64,000 bases of DNA. Origin: Rhodococcus sp. NBC_00297 (lineage in GTDB: Bacteria; Actinomycetota; Actinomycetes; Mycobacteriales; Mycobacteriaceae). The stretch lies in NCBI RefSeq assembly GCF_036173065.1, contig NZ_CP108041.1, positions 2,297,001 through 2,361,000 on the forward strand, written 5' to 3'. This document shows, piece by piece, positions 40,861 to 51,591 of this stretch; position 1 is the stretch's first letter, and every line of letters begins with the position of its first letter. The position numbers and the translations under genes are program-made. The notes beneath the pieces were generated by a model. That model searched no databases. It was not told the origin of the DNA and saw nothing but the letters and a program-made list of their open reading frames with translations.

Positions 40861-41283
40861 GTGTTACCTGAGCAGCATAGGCTGCACCAGTCGTCGGATT
40901 TCCAGGCGACGGTGCGCCGCGGCCGCCGTACAGGACGCCACGACATCGTCGTGCACCTGAGGTTCCGGGGGGACGAGAACGCTCTCGTCTCTTCCGGACA
41001 CCCGCGTTTCGGGCTCGTGGTCAGTAAAGCAGTGGGGCCGGCGGTGACTCGACACAGAGTCGCACGCCGGCTTCGTCATATCTGCAGCTCGATGCTTCCT
41101 CTCGTCGAGTCGGATGTCGACGTGGTCGTGCGGGCACTGCCCGGCGCAGCGACCGCGGCGTCCTCCGAACTCGAACGCCAGCTGGCGTCGGGTCTGCGAC
41201 GACTCGGAGCGATGCGCGCGATGAACTCCTCTCACCCGGTTCCCGCCGAGCGCCCCCGCGCCCTCGGCCGGTCCGAGACGTGA
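40861..41283 (+). CDS. rnpA: ribonuclease P protein component
   Basis: Encodes 140 residues. It has the RnpA pattern: LRSSDFQATVRRGRR-type start (LHQSSDFQATVRRGRR), FGLVVSKAVGPAV and the RNR-like motif RHRVARRLRHI. It assists the RNase P RNA in maturing tRNA 5' ends. GTG 40861 is 24 bp after rpmH. The C-terminal about 20 residues are Pro/Arg-rich and variable. Confidence 0.93.
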   Translation: MLPEQHRLHQSSDFQATVRRGRRTGRHDIVVHLRFRGDENALVSSGHPRFGLVVSKAVGPAVTRHRVARRLRHICSSMLPLVESDVDVVVRALPGAATAASSELERQLASGLRRLGAMRAMNSSHPVPAERPRALGRSET

Positions 41284-41672
41284 TGACGGAGTCCGCGAAT
41301 CCGGTCCCGGTCGAGCCTGCGTCCGACCGGAGCCTCCTGCGTCGGCTGATGTCTCTCCCGGCCCGATCGGTCATCCTCCTCATCGAGGGGTACCGGTCCT
41401 ACATCTCCCCTCTTCGCCTTCCGACGTGTCGATTCACGCCGACGTGCAGTGAGTACGCCGTGGAGGCGCTCCGCACCCGTGGGTTCGTCGTCGGTGCCGT
41501 TCTGGCGGTCGTCCGCCTCCTGAAGTGCGCGCCCTGGCACCCTGGTGGGTGGGATCCCGTTCCACCCCCGCGTCGTCTCCGGGGTGGTGCCGACGCGGTG
41601 CCCACCGACACCGACCACGCTTGCCCGCAGTCTCGTGACCCCGTGAGGGTGAACCAACAGAGGAGTACATAG
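41280..41672 (+). CDS. yidD: membrane protein insertion efficiency factor YidD
   Basis: Encodes 130 residues. The YidD core is clear: [27 protein letters not shown] and [13 protein letters not shown]. It is a small membrane-associated protein acting with YidC. GTG 41280 overlaps the rnpA stop by 4 bp; the adjacent ATG 41283 is an equally possible start. The C-terminal 30 residues are unconserved. Confidence 0.92.
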   Translation: MMTESANPVPVEPASDRSLLRRLMSLPARSVILLIEGYRSYISPLRLPTCRFTPTCSEYAVEALRTRGFVVGAVLAVVRLLKCAPWHPGGWDPVPPPRRLRGGADAVPTDTDHACPQSRDPVRVNQQRST

Positions 41673-41676
41673 AGCC

Positions 41677-42780
41677 GTGCTCGACTTCATCTACTACCCG
41701 GTATCCGGAATTCTCTGGGTCTGGCACAAAGTGTTCGGCGCCGTGCTCGGCGCGGACAGCGGTTTCGCCTGGGCGCTGTCCGTGGTGTTCCTCGTGTTCA
41801 CACTGCGTCTGATCCTCTACAAGCCCTTCGTCAAGCAGGTGCGGACGACGCGCCAGATGCAGGAACTTCAGCCGCAGATCAAGGCTCTGCAGAAGAAGTA
41901 CGGCAAGGACCGTCAGAAGCTGGCCGTGGAGATGCAGAAGCTCCAGAAGGAGCACGGCTTCAACCCGATCATGGGTTGCCTCCCCGTGCTCGCACAGGCG
42001 CCGGTGTTCATCGGCCTGTTCCACGTGCTCCGGTCGTTCAACCGCACCGGCACCGGAATCGGGCAGCTGGGTCTGAGCCCGGAGGTCAACGCCGAGACTC
42101 CGAACTACTTCTTCAGCGTCGAGGACGTCCAGTCCTTCCTGTCGGCACGTCTGTTCGGTGCGCCCATCTCGGCGGCCATCACGTCACCCGAGTCGCAGCT
42201 GCGCGCGTTCGAGCCGTTCGGCGGCATCCCGTCGATCGGTCCGATCCTCGCCGTCTCGATCCCGCTGATGATCATCGCCAGCATCGCGACCCACCTGAAC
42301 TCGCGCGCGTCGGTGGCGCGTCAGAGCGAGGCAGCTGCGGCCAACCCGCAGTCCGCGATCATGAACAAGCTCGCTCTGTACGTGTTCCCGCTCGGCGTGC
42401 TCGTCGGTGGCCCGTTCCTCCCCGTGGCCATCCTCCTGTACTGGGTGAGCAACAACGTGTGGACCTACGCGCAGCAGCACCTCGTCTTCGGTCGCATCGA
42501 CAAGGAAGAGGCGGCGAAGAAGGAAGCCGCCCTGGAGCGCCGGAACGAGAACGCTCCGAAGCCCGGTGCGCGCCCTGACGCTCTGAAGAAGAAGCCGGCA
42601 CCGGGAGCCAAGCCCACCCGCGCCGTCGCGGCAGAATCGACCACGGACACCGGCAGTGACACGGCATCATCGGAGTCGAACCCGACACCGGGCACCGCGG
42701 CCACCAACGGCGCCACCACTCCTCGGAAGAAGAAGACTCCTCCCGGCAAGGTGCGACCCAAGCAGCAGAAGCGCCGCTGA
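41677..42780 (+). CDS. yidC: membrane protein insertase YidC
   Basis: Encodes 367 residues. It has an N-terminal membrane segment, the conserved cytoplasmic helical hairpin ([18 protein letters not shown]), four further membrane segments ([17 protein letters not shown]) and a long basic C-terminal tail rich in Lys, Pro and Thr. It inserts proteins into the cytoplasmic membrane alone or with SecYEG. GTG 41677 has AGAGGAG upstream (41659-41665). Confidence 0.95.
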   Translation: MLDFIYYPVSGILWVWHKVFGAVLGADSGFAWALSVVFLVFTLRLILYKPFVKQVRTTRQMQELQPQIKALQKKYGKDRQKLAVEMQKLQKEHGFNPIMGCLPVLAQAPVFIGLFHVLRSFNRTGTGIGQLGLSPEVNAETPNYFFSVEDVQSFLSARLFGAPISAAITSPESQLRAFEPFGGIPSIGPILAVSIPLMIIASIATHLNSRASVARQSEAAAANPQSAIMNKLALYVFPLGVLVGGPFLPVAILLYWVSNNVWTYAQQHLVFGRIDKEEAAKKEAALERRNENAPKPGARPDALKKKPAPGAKPTRAVAAESTTDTGSDTASSESNPTPGTAATNGATTPRKKKTPPGKVRPKQQKRR

Positions 42781-42851
42781 TCCGGCCGTCGTGACCCTGC
42801 CGGTCCGCCCGCGGACCAGAACCACGTGAAGTGATACGAGTGCGAACGGAA

Positions 42852-43457
42852 ATGGACGACAACGTGACCATCGATTCGAAGACGGACGAGCAGAGCACAC
42901 CCGAGGTCGAGGCCTCGGCAGACGACACCGTGGTGGCCGCTGCTCCCGTGACCCCGGAATCAGACACAGAGGCGGACGAGCCCGAGGGTGACGCCGAGGA
43001 CTACCTCGTCGAAGAGGGCGAGATCGCGGGCGACTACCTGGAGCAGTTGCTCGACGTCCTCGACTTCGACGGCGACATCGACCTCGACGTGGAGGGTGAC
43101 CGTGCAGTCGTCAGCATCGACGGCGGCAAGGATCTCAACAAGCTCGTCGGTCGCAAGGGTGAGGTACTCGACGCACTGCAGGAACTGACGCGTCTCGCTG
43201 TGCAGCAGTCGACGGGCGACCGCAGCAAGCTGATGCTCGATGTGGCCGGATGGCGTGCGGGCCGCCGCGAGGAGTTGACGCGACTGGGAACCGAGGCCGC
43301 CGAGCGCGTCGCGGCGTCCGGTGACAGCGAACCTCTGGAGCCGATGACCCCGTTCGAGCGCAAGATCGTGCACGACGCTGTGGCGACGATCGCCGGTGTG
43401 ACGAGTGAGAGTGACGGCGTCGAGCCGAATCGACACGTGGTCGTCGTCAAGGAGTGA
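42852..43457 (+). CDS. jag: Jag/KhpB-family RNA-binding protein (KH-R3H)
   Basis: Encodes 201 residues when started at ATG 42852. An acidic N-terminus of about 65 residues (TEADEPEGDAEDYL) is followed by a KH-like domain (GRKGEVLDALQELTRLAV) and a C-terminal R3H domain (PFERKIVHDAVATI...NRHVVV). Homologues bind RNA and affect cell-wall growth; the gene follows yidC in most Gram-positives. Starts at 42831 or 42840 are also in frame. Confidence 0.92.
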   Translation: MDDNVTIDSKTDEQSTPEVEASADDTVVAAAPVTPESDTEADEPEGDAEDYLVEEGEIAGDYLEQLLDVLDFDGDIDLDVEGDRAVVSIDGGKDLNKLVGRKGEVLDALQELTRLAVQQSTGDRSKLMLDVAGWRAGRREELTRLGTEAAERVAASGDSEPLEPMTPFERKIVHDAVATIAGVTSESDGVEPNRHVVVVKE

Positions 43458-43475
43458 TCTGACGACGGAGTCGAC

Positions 43476-43505
43476 AAGGGGCGCGGTCCACGGACCGCGC
43501 CCCTT
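43476..43505 (+). terminator. intrinsic terminator after jag
   Basis: GC-rich stem of 13 bp (43476-43488 with 43493-43505) and a CACG loop, beginning AAGGGG and ending CCCCTT, followed by TCTCG. It separates the rpmH-jag unit from rsmG-parAB. Confidence 0.75.
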
Positions 43506-43644
43506 TCTCGTGCCCGGGGTCGGACGACGTCTCGGCGGGTGAGGAATGTCTGCGGTCGTCACTAGACTGCCTCCAGCGCGTGGCGCCCGGCGTCAGCAGA
43601 ATTACACGAGTGTGGTTCACGACCACTCAGGACGACGCGAGAGG

Positions 43645-44349
43645 ATGTTTCACGTGGAACATGAGGAAGAGTCCGCGACTCCAGCGTGGGTCGACGATGC
43701 CATCGTTCGAGTGTTCGGTGACCGTGCCGACACGGCTCGGGCGTACTACGACTCCCTGAAGGGTGACGGTGTCGTCAGAGGATTGATCGGTCCGCGCGAG
43801 GTCCCTCGGCTGTGGGAGCGTCATCTCCTGAATTGCGCCGTGATCGGAGAGCTCATCCCCGAGGGCGCCAGCGTGGTCGACGTCGGCAGTGGTGCCGGGC
43901 TGCCAGGGATCCCTCTCGCGATCGCTCGACCGGATCTGTCCGTGTTCCTCGTCGAGCCGCTCCTACGGCGCACGGTGTATCTCGCAGAGATCGTGGAGCA
44001 ACTCGGTCTCGACGTGACGGTGGTGCGCGGACGAGCCGAGCAGCCGGGCGTCATCAAAGAAGCCGGCGGTTGTGACATCGTCACGTCGCGTGCGGTTGCC
44101 CCGTTGGAGAAGTTGGCGCGCTGGTCCCTGCCCCTCGTGCACGAGGGCGGCGTGATGCTCGCCTTGAAGGGCAGCACGGCGCAGGAGGAGATCGATCGCG
44201 ACTCCGGGACGCTCACGCGGATAGGCGCGAAGAACTTCCAGGTGTTGCAGTGTGGTGAGGGCGTCGTTCTCACACCGACTATCGTTGTACGCGCGGAGCG
44301 CGCTGTGCGTGGTAACCGCGTCCCCAAGTTCTCCGCCGGCTCACGCTGA
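43645..44349 (+). CDS. rsmG: 16S rRNA (guanine-N7) methyltransferase RsmG (GidB)
   Basis: Encodes 234 residues when started at ATG 43645. The SAM-binding fold shows [21 protein letters not shown] and [11 protein letters not shown], with the RsmG pattern [15 protein letters not shown] upstream. It methylates G527 (E. coli numbering) of 16S rRNA; loss gives low-level streptomycin resistance in relatives. Its first codons (MFHVEHEE) are formed by a parS site, so the start and the segregation site overlap. The frame extends upstream to 43546 without conservation. Confidence 0.9.
   Translation: MFHVEHEEESATPAWVDDAIVRVFGDRADTARAYYDSLKGDGVVRGLIGPREVPRLWERHLLNCAVIGELIPEGASVVDVGSGAGLPGIPLAIARPDLSVFLVEPLLRRTVYLAEIVEQLGLDVTVVRGRAEQPGVIKEAGGCDIVTSRAVAPLEKLARWSLPLVHEGGVMLALKGSTAQEEIDRDSGTLTRIGAKNFQVLQCGEGVVLTPTIVVRAERAVRGNRVPKFSAGSR
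43646..43661. promoter_or_regulatory. parS: parS site (one mismatch) at the rsmG start codon
   Basis: TGTTTCACGTGGAACA matches the 16-bp parS consensus TGTTTCACGTGAAACA at 15 of 16 positions. It begins at the second base of the rsmG start codon. Confidence 0.8.
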
Positions 44350-44386
44350 CGTCTGCGTGGATCGATCGTTGTCGAAGGAGCAAGTC

Positions 44387-45378
<992 letters not shown>

Positions 45379-45382
<4 letters not shown>

Positions 45383-46371
45383 GTTCGACCAAGAAGGGCG
45401 GTCTCGGCCGCGGTCTGGCGGCTCTCATACCGACATCCCCCGGTCAGAGTTCCGGCCTGGGATCGGCGGCCGCCGACGTCGTCATCGGTGGCGAACCCCG
45501 CACGGCGACGGCTCCGTCCCCCACCCCACCGTCCATCGTGGAGGACGACCTCTCGCCCGCCGGCGCGGTCTATCGGGAGATCGCACCCAGCAAGATCGAA
45601 CCGAATCCGAAGCAGCCGCGCTCGGTGTTCGAGCAGGAAGCGCTCGACGAACTGGTGCACTCGATCCGCGAGTTCGGCCTCATGCAGCCGATCGTGGTCC
45701 GCCAGATCGGCGACGATCGCTACCAGTTGGTCATGGGTGAGCGCCGATGGCGGGCGAGCCAGGAAGCCGGACTCGACGCGATTCCGGCGATCGTGCGCGA
45801 GACAGCCGACGACACGCTCCTCCGCGACGCGCTCCTCGAGAACATTCATCGGGTCCAGCTGAACCCACTCGAAGAGGCGGCTGCGTACCAGCAGCTCCTC
45901 GAGGAGTTCGACGTGACGCACGATCAGCTCGCTGCGCGGCTGGGTCGATCACGCCCCGTCATCACGAACATGATCAGGCTTCTACGGCTCCCCATTCCCG
46001 TACAGAGGCGCGTGGCGGCGGGCGTTCTCTCCGCCGGTCACGCTCGAGCACTGTTGTCGCTCGAGGCGGGCGCCGCGGCACAGGAGGAGTTGGCGGCACG
46101 CATCGTGGCCGAGGGCATGTCGGTTCGAGCCACCGAAGAGGCGGTGACTCTCGCGAATCGGGAGGACCCGGCTGCGCCGGCCCCGGCTCCGAAACGCAAG
46201 CCGATCCAGATGCCGGGTCTGCAGGACGTCGCGGAGCGGCTCTCCGAATCGTTCGACACCCGTGTCACCGTGAGCCTCGGCAAGCGTAAAGGCAAGATCG
46301 TGGTCGAGTTCGGCTCGGTGGACGACCTTCAGCGCATCGTGGAGATGATGGAACGCCAGAAGTCGTCGTGA
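45379..46371 (+). CDS. parB: chromosome partitioning protein ParB
   Basis: Encodes 330 residues. The N-terminal CTPase/ParB domain has [20 protein letters not shown] (quoted within limit) and [12 protein letters not shown]; the helix-turn-helix region reads [20 protein letters not shown]; a C-terminal dimerisation domain follows (about 285-330). It binds the parS sites located 1-2 kb upstream and forms the segregation complex. ATG overlaps the parA stop by 4 bp. Confidence 0.95.
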
Positions 46372-46440
46372 CCGCGTCGATCGCGGGTACGGCCACCCAT
46401 GCTCTTTTCGTCACTGTGACGTAACTGCGTCATCGAAACC

Positions 46441-46467
46441 GAAAGTCGATGCACTGCTTCGACTTTC
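46441..46467 (+). terminator. hairpin after parB
   Basis: Perfect 9-bp stem (46441-46449 with 46459-46467, 9-nt loop) 70 bp past the parB stop, followed by a second short hairpin TCGCCC-GAC-GGGCGA. No T-run, so a factor-dependent or weak terminator. Confidence 0.5.
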
Positions 46468-46583
46468 GCCCGACGGGCGACGTGGTGTCCTCGGGAGAGG
46501 CCTATCGCTTATCCTGAAGGGGCACACACAGTCGCGGAGGCTCGTCGCCGCCGCGAGTCGGGGTACGGAGGCTGAGTCAACGC

Positions 46584-47294
46584 GTGTCGATCGTCGTCTC
46601 CACACTCACCCTCGGCGGATTCGATGCGCTGCCGGCACACGACCGCCAGTGCGTCTTCTGGACCATGGATCCCGCGGCCCCCTCCACGGCAACTCTCGTC
46701 GACACCGAATTCGAGAAGGAAGCGTGGCTGTCGATGGTCATGCTCGAGTGGGGTCCGTGCGGACAGGTCGCCACCGATGTCGCGGGCGCCGATGTACCGG
46801 CATCCTCCGACTCGGTGGGGTGCGCTCTGTACGCACCTCCCGGCGCCGTGCCCCGAGTCGCGCACTTCCCCACCGCACCGGTCAGTCCGGATGCAGTCCT
46901 GTTGACGTCGCTCTACTCACCGCTGTCCGCGGAGGACGGTGACGGAATTCGGGACACGCTCCTGCACGCAGTGGTGCGCGATCTCGTCAACCGTGGTGTG
47001 CGAGCTCTCGAGGCGTTCGGAGTCCGGCTCGAGGATTCCGAGGTCGACGAACGCCGGTCCCTCATCGACACCCCGCCGTGCGGGGAGGCGACCTGCATGA
47101 TCGACGCCGACTTCCTCGAGAAGTACGGCTTCGAGGTCGTGGCTCCGCATCACCGGTTCCCGCGGCTCCGGTTGGAGCTCGATCGGGACCACGGGTGGAA
47201 GGAAGACGTGGAGGCTGCGCTCGAGCGGTTGCTGGAGGCTGCAGCACTCACCGTGGTGGAAGCCGATGCTCGCGTGCCCGTCGGGGCTCGCTGA
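46584..47294 (+). CDS. conserved hypothetical protein, GNAT-like (Rv3916c family)
   Basis: Encodes about 236 residues. I see an acidic, acetyltransferase-like layout (VLLTSLYSPLSAEDGDGIRDTL followed by an LVNRGVRALEAFG helix and LEKYGFEVVAPHHRFPRLRL near the C-terminus), consistent with a degenerate GNAT fold, but no diagnostic acetyl-CoA loop. The position between parB and cwlM is conserved in Mycobacteriales. Function unknown. The GTG start at 46584 is uncertain. Confidence 0.72.
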   Translation: MSIVVSTLTLGGFDALPAHDRQCVFWTMDPAAPSTATLVDTEFEKEAWLSMVMLEWGPCGQVATDVAGADVPASSDSVGCALYAPPGAVPRVAHFPTAPVSPDAVLLTSLYSPLSAEDGDGIRDTLLHAVVRDLVNRGVRALEAFGVRLEDSEVDERRSLIDTPPCGEATCMIDADFLEKYGFEVVAPHHRFPRLRLELDRDHGWKEDVEAALERLLEAAALTVVEADARVPVGAR

Positions 47295-47298
47295 GCGA

Positions 47299-47316
47299 CG
47301 TCCGGCCGGCCGGACG
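47299..47316. terminator. palindrome between convergent genes
   Basis: Perfect 18-bp palindrome (CGTCCGGCC and its complement) in the 30-bp gap between the GNAT-like gene and cwlM, both ending here. It may act as a bidirectional terminator hairpin, though a loop would require opening the centre. Confidence 0.45.
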
Positions 47317-47324
47317 GAGGAGTG

Positions 47325-48509
47325 TCAGGCGCCCTCGGCGACAGACAGCTCGTAGGCGAGCAGCTCGGCGAAGGTGAACGTTCCCGTCGGCTGATCGTCC
47401 TGGCCGAGGAGATACAGGCGCTTCACCGCGACGAGCACGGCCTCCGCGATGATGTCGCGCATCCGCGGATCGGCGAGTACTTCGACGTCCTCGTGGCTGG
47501 TGAGGTAACCCAGCTCGAGCTGCACGGTCGGCATGTTGGTCAGACGCAGCAGGTCCCACGTGCGACCGTGACTCCGGCAGTCCTGCAACGAGGTCCGTGC
47601 CACGATCTCACGCTGGATGTAGCTGGTGAGCACCTGACCGATGAGCGACGCGGAGCCGTGTGAATTGCCGAAGTGGAAGCTGGCCACACCGTGCGCCACC
47701 GGCGACGGGTAGCTGCTGCAGCGCAGCGAGATCATGAGGTCGGCGCCGATACCGTTGGCGGTCTCGGCACGCTCAGCCGTGCTGGGATCCGCGGACCGGG
47801 CACGCGACAGGTACGTCTCCATACCGGTCGCTGCCATGCGCCCCTCGAGCCGTCCGGCGAGATCCCACAGGATCGCCTCCTCGGTCAGCGGACCGTCGGG
47901 GGTCTGGACGACCATGCCGGAGTTCACGCCACCCAGTCCCGGGTCGATCACGATGCGCTTGCCCGTCAGCTGCGGTCCCGACCGACGGACGAGCTCCTCC
48001 TCGGAGATCGCGTGCGGCGATCCGCCGGTGACCCTGGTGCCGAGCAGGTCGAGGGCACGCAGGGTGGCGGGTCCACAGATGCCGTCGGGCGACAGTCCGA
48101 TCTCGCTCTGGAAGGACGACAGACCCTCGTGCGTCTCGCCACCGAAGTAGCCGTCGACCCGTCCGTTGTAGAACCCCAGGTCCTGCAGGCGACGCTGCAG
48201 GGTGGCGACGTCGTCGCCGTACAGCGGAGCGGAGAGCTGGTAGATCAGGGTGCGGGCGCCGAGTCGGAAGGATGCCTCCTTCACCGAGCGGTACGTGGCG
48301 GTGTCGACCTCGCCGGTGACCAGGAGACCGCGCTGCTGTTGGAATGCGCGGACGGCCTCGTCGAGAGCGGCGTCGAACAGGACGTCCGGCTCCGCCCAGG
48401 CAGTGTCGCCGTCCACCGCGGCCGAGGGAGGCAGGAAGCCGAGACCCGAGAGGATGTCCCGGACCTCCGCGACGGCTGGACCTCGATCGCCGTGGCGGAG
48501 TGGCTTCAT
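47325..48509 (-). CDS. cwlM: CwlM, regulatory pseudo-amidase controlling peptidoglycan synthesis
   Basis: Encodes 394 residues. Two peptidoglycan-binding-like repeats (about 5-75 and 95-155) precede an amidase_3 fold (about 183-365). Two expected zinc-ligand histidines are replaced: Leu192 in VIDPGLGG (normally GHGG) and Arg263 in MISLRCSS (normally a SIHAN-like His), while Glu210 remains. It is therefore probably not a hydrolase. The mycobacterial orthologue is a cytoplasmic PknB substrate that activates MurA and contacts MurJ and FhaA. The C-terminal PTGTFTFAELL (Thr375, 377, 379) corresponds to the phosphorylated region. Confidence 0.92.
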   Translation of the reverse strand: MKPLRHGDRGPAVAEVRDILSGLGFLPPSAAVDGDTAWAEPDVLFDAALDEAVRAFQQQRGLLVTGEVDTATYRSVKEASFRLGARTLIYQLSAPLYGDDVATLQRRLQDLGFYNGRVDGYFGGETHEGLSSFQSEIGLSPDGICGPATLRALDLLGTRVTGGSPHAISEEELVRRSGPQLTGKRIVIDPGLGGVNSGMVVQTPDGPLTEEAILWDLAGRLEGRMAATGMETYLSRARSADPSTAERAETANGIGADLMISLRCSSYPSPVAHGVASFHFGNSHGSASLIGQVLTSYIQREIVARTSLQDCRSHGRTWDLLRLTNMPTVQLELGYLTSHEDVEVLADPRMRDIIAEAVLVAVKRLYLLGQDDQPTGTFTFAELLAYELSVAEGA

Positions 48510-48640
48510 ACTGTCGTCGACCCTTCTTCGTGACCGGTCGCAACGGCGACCGGTGGTACACGTCCCCGGTGGGTGTTCCTGATGGACGATTGTCTCAGAA
48601 GATCATGCTCCTCCCACAATCGTCCCGGCCGCAGAACGCA

Positions 48641-48677
48641 CACACGCCCGGCGTGTCATGGACAGGCCGGGCGTGTG
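48641..48677 (-). terminator. terminator after trxA
   Basis: Perfect 12-bp inverted repeat (48641-48652 with 48666-48677), 13-nt loop, starting 20 bp past the trxA stop. It separates the sigM-trxA unit from cwlM. Confidence 0.75.
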
Positions 48678-48696
48678 GTGGTGCGGGAATGTCAGG

Positions 48697-49029
48697 TCAG
48701 GCGAGGACGCCGTCCAGGTCGCGCAGCAGCGCGGCCTTACCCTTGGCTCCGACGATGGTCTTCACGGGCTCACCGTTCTGGAACAGGATCATGGTGGGGA
48801 TGGACATCACCTTGAAGTCACGCGCTGCCTGCGGATTCGCGTCGATGTCGAGCTTGGCGACGGTGATCTTGTCCGCGTGCTCTCCGGCGATCTCCTCGAG
48901 CACCGGTGCGACCATCTTGCACGGTCCGCACCACGTCGCCCAGAAGTCGACCAGGACGGGCTTCTCGCTCTGCAGGACCTCGGTGGCGAAGGTGTCGTCA
49001 CTGATGGTGACGGTGTTCTTGTCGGTCAT
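48697..49029 (-). CDS. trxA: thioredoxin
   Basis: Encodes 110 residues with the active site WCGPC (FWATWCGPCKMVAP) and the cis-proline loop MSIPTMILF. A cytoplasmic disulfide reductase, recharged by the adjacent thioredoxin reductase. It lies 45 bp downstream of trxB and downstream of sigM-rsmA, matching Rv3914 (trxC). Confidence 0.96.
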   Translation of the reverse strand: MTDKNTVTISDDTFATEVLQSEKPVLVDFWATWCGPCKMVAPVLEEIAGEHADKITVAKLDIDANPQAARDFKVMSIPTMILFQNGEPVKTIVGAKGKAALLRDLDGVLA

Positions 49030-49074
49030 GTTCTCGTGCCTCTCGTGTGCCGGACGTAGCGGGATGGACGGTGC

Positions 49075-50064
49075 TCAGACACTCACGACGTCGACGTCGC
49101 GGTCGGCGTTCTCGATCGTGTTCTCGGTGATGTCGCCCTGGTCGGCGAGCCAGCGCTCGGCGTCGATGGACGCGGCGCAGCCGGTACCGGCCGCGGTGAT
49201 GGCCTGCTGGTAGACGTGATCCACCAGGTCGCCGGCCGCGAAGACACCGTCGATGGAGGTGGACGTGGTGGGCGCCTGAACCACCACGTAGCCCGCGTCG
49301 TCGAGCTCGACCTGTCCGCGGACGAGCTCGGAGCGGGGGTCGTGGCCGATGGCGACGAACACGCCGGTGACATCGAGGACGCGCTCCTCACCGGATCCCG
49401 TGTCACGGATCTTCAGGCCGGTGACTCCCGATTCGCCCTGCACCTCGACGACGTCGGCGTTGGTGACGAACGTGATCTTCTCGTTCTCCTTGGCGCGCTC
49501 GAGCATGATGCGCGACGCACGGAACTCCTCGCGGCGGTGCACGATGGTGACCGAGCGCGCGAAACGGGTGAGGAACGTGGCCTCCTCCATGGCGGAGTCG
49601 CCACCACCGATGACGGCGATGTCCTGGTCGCGGAAGAAGAAGCCGTCGCATGTCGCACACGCGGAGACGCCGCGGCCGAGCAGCGTCTGCTCTCCGGGAA
49701 CACCGAGGTAGCGTGCGGCGGCACCCATGGCCAGGATGATCGCGCGGGCACGGTACCCCGTGCCGTCGACGGTCACGGTCTTGACGTCACCGGTCAGTGA
49801 CAGCTCCTCGACGTCCTCGGTGCGGATGTCGGCGCCGAATCGCATGGCCTGCTCGCGCATCTGCTCCATGAGGTCGGGACCCATGATGCCGTCACGGAAG
49901 CCGGGGAAGTTCTCCACCTCGGTCGTGGTCATCAGCGCGCCGCCGAACTGGGTGCCCTCGAACACCAGGGGCTTCAGCTCCGCGCGAGCGGCGTACACCG
50001 CAGCGGTGTAGCCGGCGGGACCGGACCCGACGATGATCAGGTCGTGGATGTCCGAAGTAGTCAT
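49075..50064 (-). CDS. trxB: thioredoxin reductase (NADPH)
   Basis: Encodes 329 residues. FAD-binding motif [14 protein letters not shown] at the N-terminus, redox-active CATC in [16 protein letters not shown]-binding [11 protein letters not shown] and a C-terminal FAD contact [13 protein letters not shown]. Reduces the thioredoxin encoded by the next gene. It follows sigM-rsmA with a 134-bp gap, so separate promoters are possible. Confidence 0.96.
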   Translation of the reverse strand: MTTSDIHDLIIVGSGPAGYTAAVYAARAELKPLVFEGTQFGGALMTTTEVENFPGFRDGIMGPDLMEQMREQAMRFGADIRTEDVEELSLTGDVKTVTVDGTGYRARAIILAMGAAARYLGVPGEQTLLGRGVSACATCDGFFFRDQDIAVIGGGDSAMEEATFLTRFARSVTIVHRREEFRASRIMLERAKENEKITFVTNADVVEVQGESGVTGLKIRDTGSGEERVLDVTGVFVAIGHDPRSELVRGQVELDDAGYVVVQAPTTSTSIDGVFAAGDLVDHVYQQAITAAGTGCAASIDAERWLADQGDITENTIENADRDVDVVSV

Positions 50065-50198
50065 CTTCGCCTTCCGAGATCGTGTGTGGAACCAGGGTCG
50101 GCGCTCCAGCGCTCGCCCTCTGATGCCCTCAACACTAGGTCAGGAGACGTTGTTCCCTCACTCGAGGCAGGCGGCCCGAGGCGACGGCACCGGGCGTG

Positions 50199-50876
50199 TC
50201 AGCCGATCTCCGCGCGCGAGACCGTGTCCGGATCGTCCGGACCGCAGGAGTCGCCCACAGCGACCGCGACGAGCGAACCGGGCGTGGTCCCGGCCGTGAC
50301 GAGAAGGGTCGCGTCGATGCCGTCCAGGGTGACCGGGCCGGATCCGACCACCGTGGCCGACGCCGGGATGCCGTTGGCCTCGAGGCAACCGGCCAGCACG
50401 GCGGCATCGACGAAGCGGCCTCGATCGACCGACCCGACGACGGACAACACCGTGCGGTCGTCGAGTGGCCGGGCGGAGGCGATCACCTGATCACCGCCCC
50501 CGACCGTCTCGATGGACGCGAGTGCCAGGCCGGCACCGGCCCCCACCAGCGCGACGATCGCAGCGGCCGCCGCGATGATCGGGATCCGGGTGCGTCGGCC
50601 CGAGCGTCGTGCCGCCAACTCGTCCCGCGGTACTCCGGTGAGTGCGCCGTGCAGTCGCGCGGCGACGTCGGGCGGCATCGTGACACCGGCGGTGAGATCG
50701 GCGCCCCGTGCGCGCACCATGTCGACGACGGCGTCCAGATCGGCCAGACGGGCCGCTGCCTCGGGATCGGTCTCGACGCGCTCGCGGATGCGGGCGGCCT
50801 CGTCCTCCGGGAGCAGGCCCGCGTGCAGGTCGGCGAGGAGGTCGGGAGTGAGGGGAGCGCGGTCGGTCACGGACAC
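50199..50876 (-). CDS. rsmA: membrane anti-sigma factor (RsmA type) for SigM
   Basis: Encodes 225 residues. A cytoplasmic N-terminal helical part (about 1-95, LTPDLLADLHAGLLPEDEA) precedes one membrane segment (about 98-121, IPIIAAAAAIVALVGAGAGL) and an extracytoplasmic domain with two Cys residues. The order sigM-then-this-gene matches Rv3911-Rv3912, where the second gene holds SigM inactive. No clear zinc-binding HxxxCxxC motif is visible. GTG start 50876. Confidence 0.8.
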   Translation of the reverse strand: MSVTDRAPLTPDLLADLHAGLLPEDEAARIRERVETDPEAAARLADLDAVVDMVRARGADLTAGVTMPPDVAARLHGALTGVPRDELAARRSGRRTRIPIIAAAAAIVALVGAGAGLALASIETVGGGDQVIASARPLDDRTVLSVVGSVDRGRFVDAAVLAGCLEANGIPASATVVGSGPVTLDGIDATLLVTAGTTPGSLVAVAVGDSCGPDDPDTVSRAEIG

Positions 50877-50936
50877 GTCACCGCCTCGTCTGTCGCCATG
50901 ACAGATTGGACGCCCGCGGCGGGTCCCCGGTTCCCC

Positions 50937-51515
50937 TCACTCGTCCGAGTTCTGCACACGGACGGAGGCGAGGACGACGGCGAGCTTCTGACGGCCCCGG
51001 GCGCAACGGCTCTTGATCGTGCCGACGGGAACCCCGAGCGCCGCGGCGGCATCGGCGACGGAGTACCCCTCCATGTCGACGGCGACGATCGCGGCGCGCT
51101 GGTCGGGAGGGAGTGAGAACAGTGCCTTCTCGACGACGAGGGAGAGATCGACGTCGGCGTAGCGGTCGAAGGGATCACGTGGCTCGCGGGTCTCCTCCCC
51201 GAGCGGCACGGTGGGTCGGACGCGATTGCGGCGGATGCGGTCGAGGCACGCGTTGACGACGATCCGGTGCAGCCAACTGCGGACGGCGGCGTCCGCACGG
51301 AACGAGGCGGCGGTGCGGTGCGCGGACAGCAGCGCCTCCTGGAGGGAGTCCGCCGCGTCCTCCGCGGAGTAGCTGGCCCTCCGTGCCGTGAGCCAGAGAT
51401 GGTCCTGGTGGCGCCGTACGAGCACGGCGAAAGCCGTCGCGTCCCCCGCGATGTGCGCCGCGAGCAGCTCGCCGTCCGTGGCCTCACCACCCGCGACTCC
51501 CCCGATTTGTCGCAC
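50937..51515 (-). CDS. sigM: ECF RNA polymerase sigma factor SigM
   Basis: Encodes 192 residues. Region 2 (AFAVLVRRHQDHLW, SFRADAAVRSWLHRIVVNAC) and region 4 (LPPDQRAAIVAVDMEGYS, VPVGTIKSRCARGRQKL) are clear. In mycobacteria SigM controls secreted Esx-type proteins and cell-surface genes. GTG 51515 is the first usable start. It is 76 bp after murJ and is followed by its anti-sigma factor gene. Confidence 0.92.
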   Translation of the reverse strand: MRQIGGVAGGEATDGELLAAHIAGDATAFAVLVRRHQDHLWLTARRASYSAEDAADSLQEALLSAHRTAASFRADAAVRSWLHRIVVNACLDRIRRNRVRPTVPLGEETREPRDPFDRYADVDLSLVVEKALFSLPPDQRAAIVAVDMEGYSVADAAAALGVPVGTIKSRCARGRQKLAVVLASVRVQNSDE

Positions 51516-51591
51516 CCGCGGAGGCTAGCCCAGAAACGAACCGTCCGAGCTGGTCACGAAATCTGTTGTGACAGCGCACGACACGCGGCGA

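Noticed and set aside
50867..51490. Alternative minus-strand frame over sigM
   Set aside because: It is a Ser/Arg-rich shadow; the overlapping 50937-51515 frame carries sigma regions 2 and 4.
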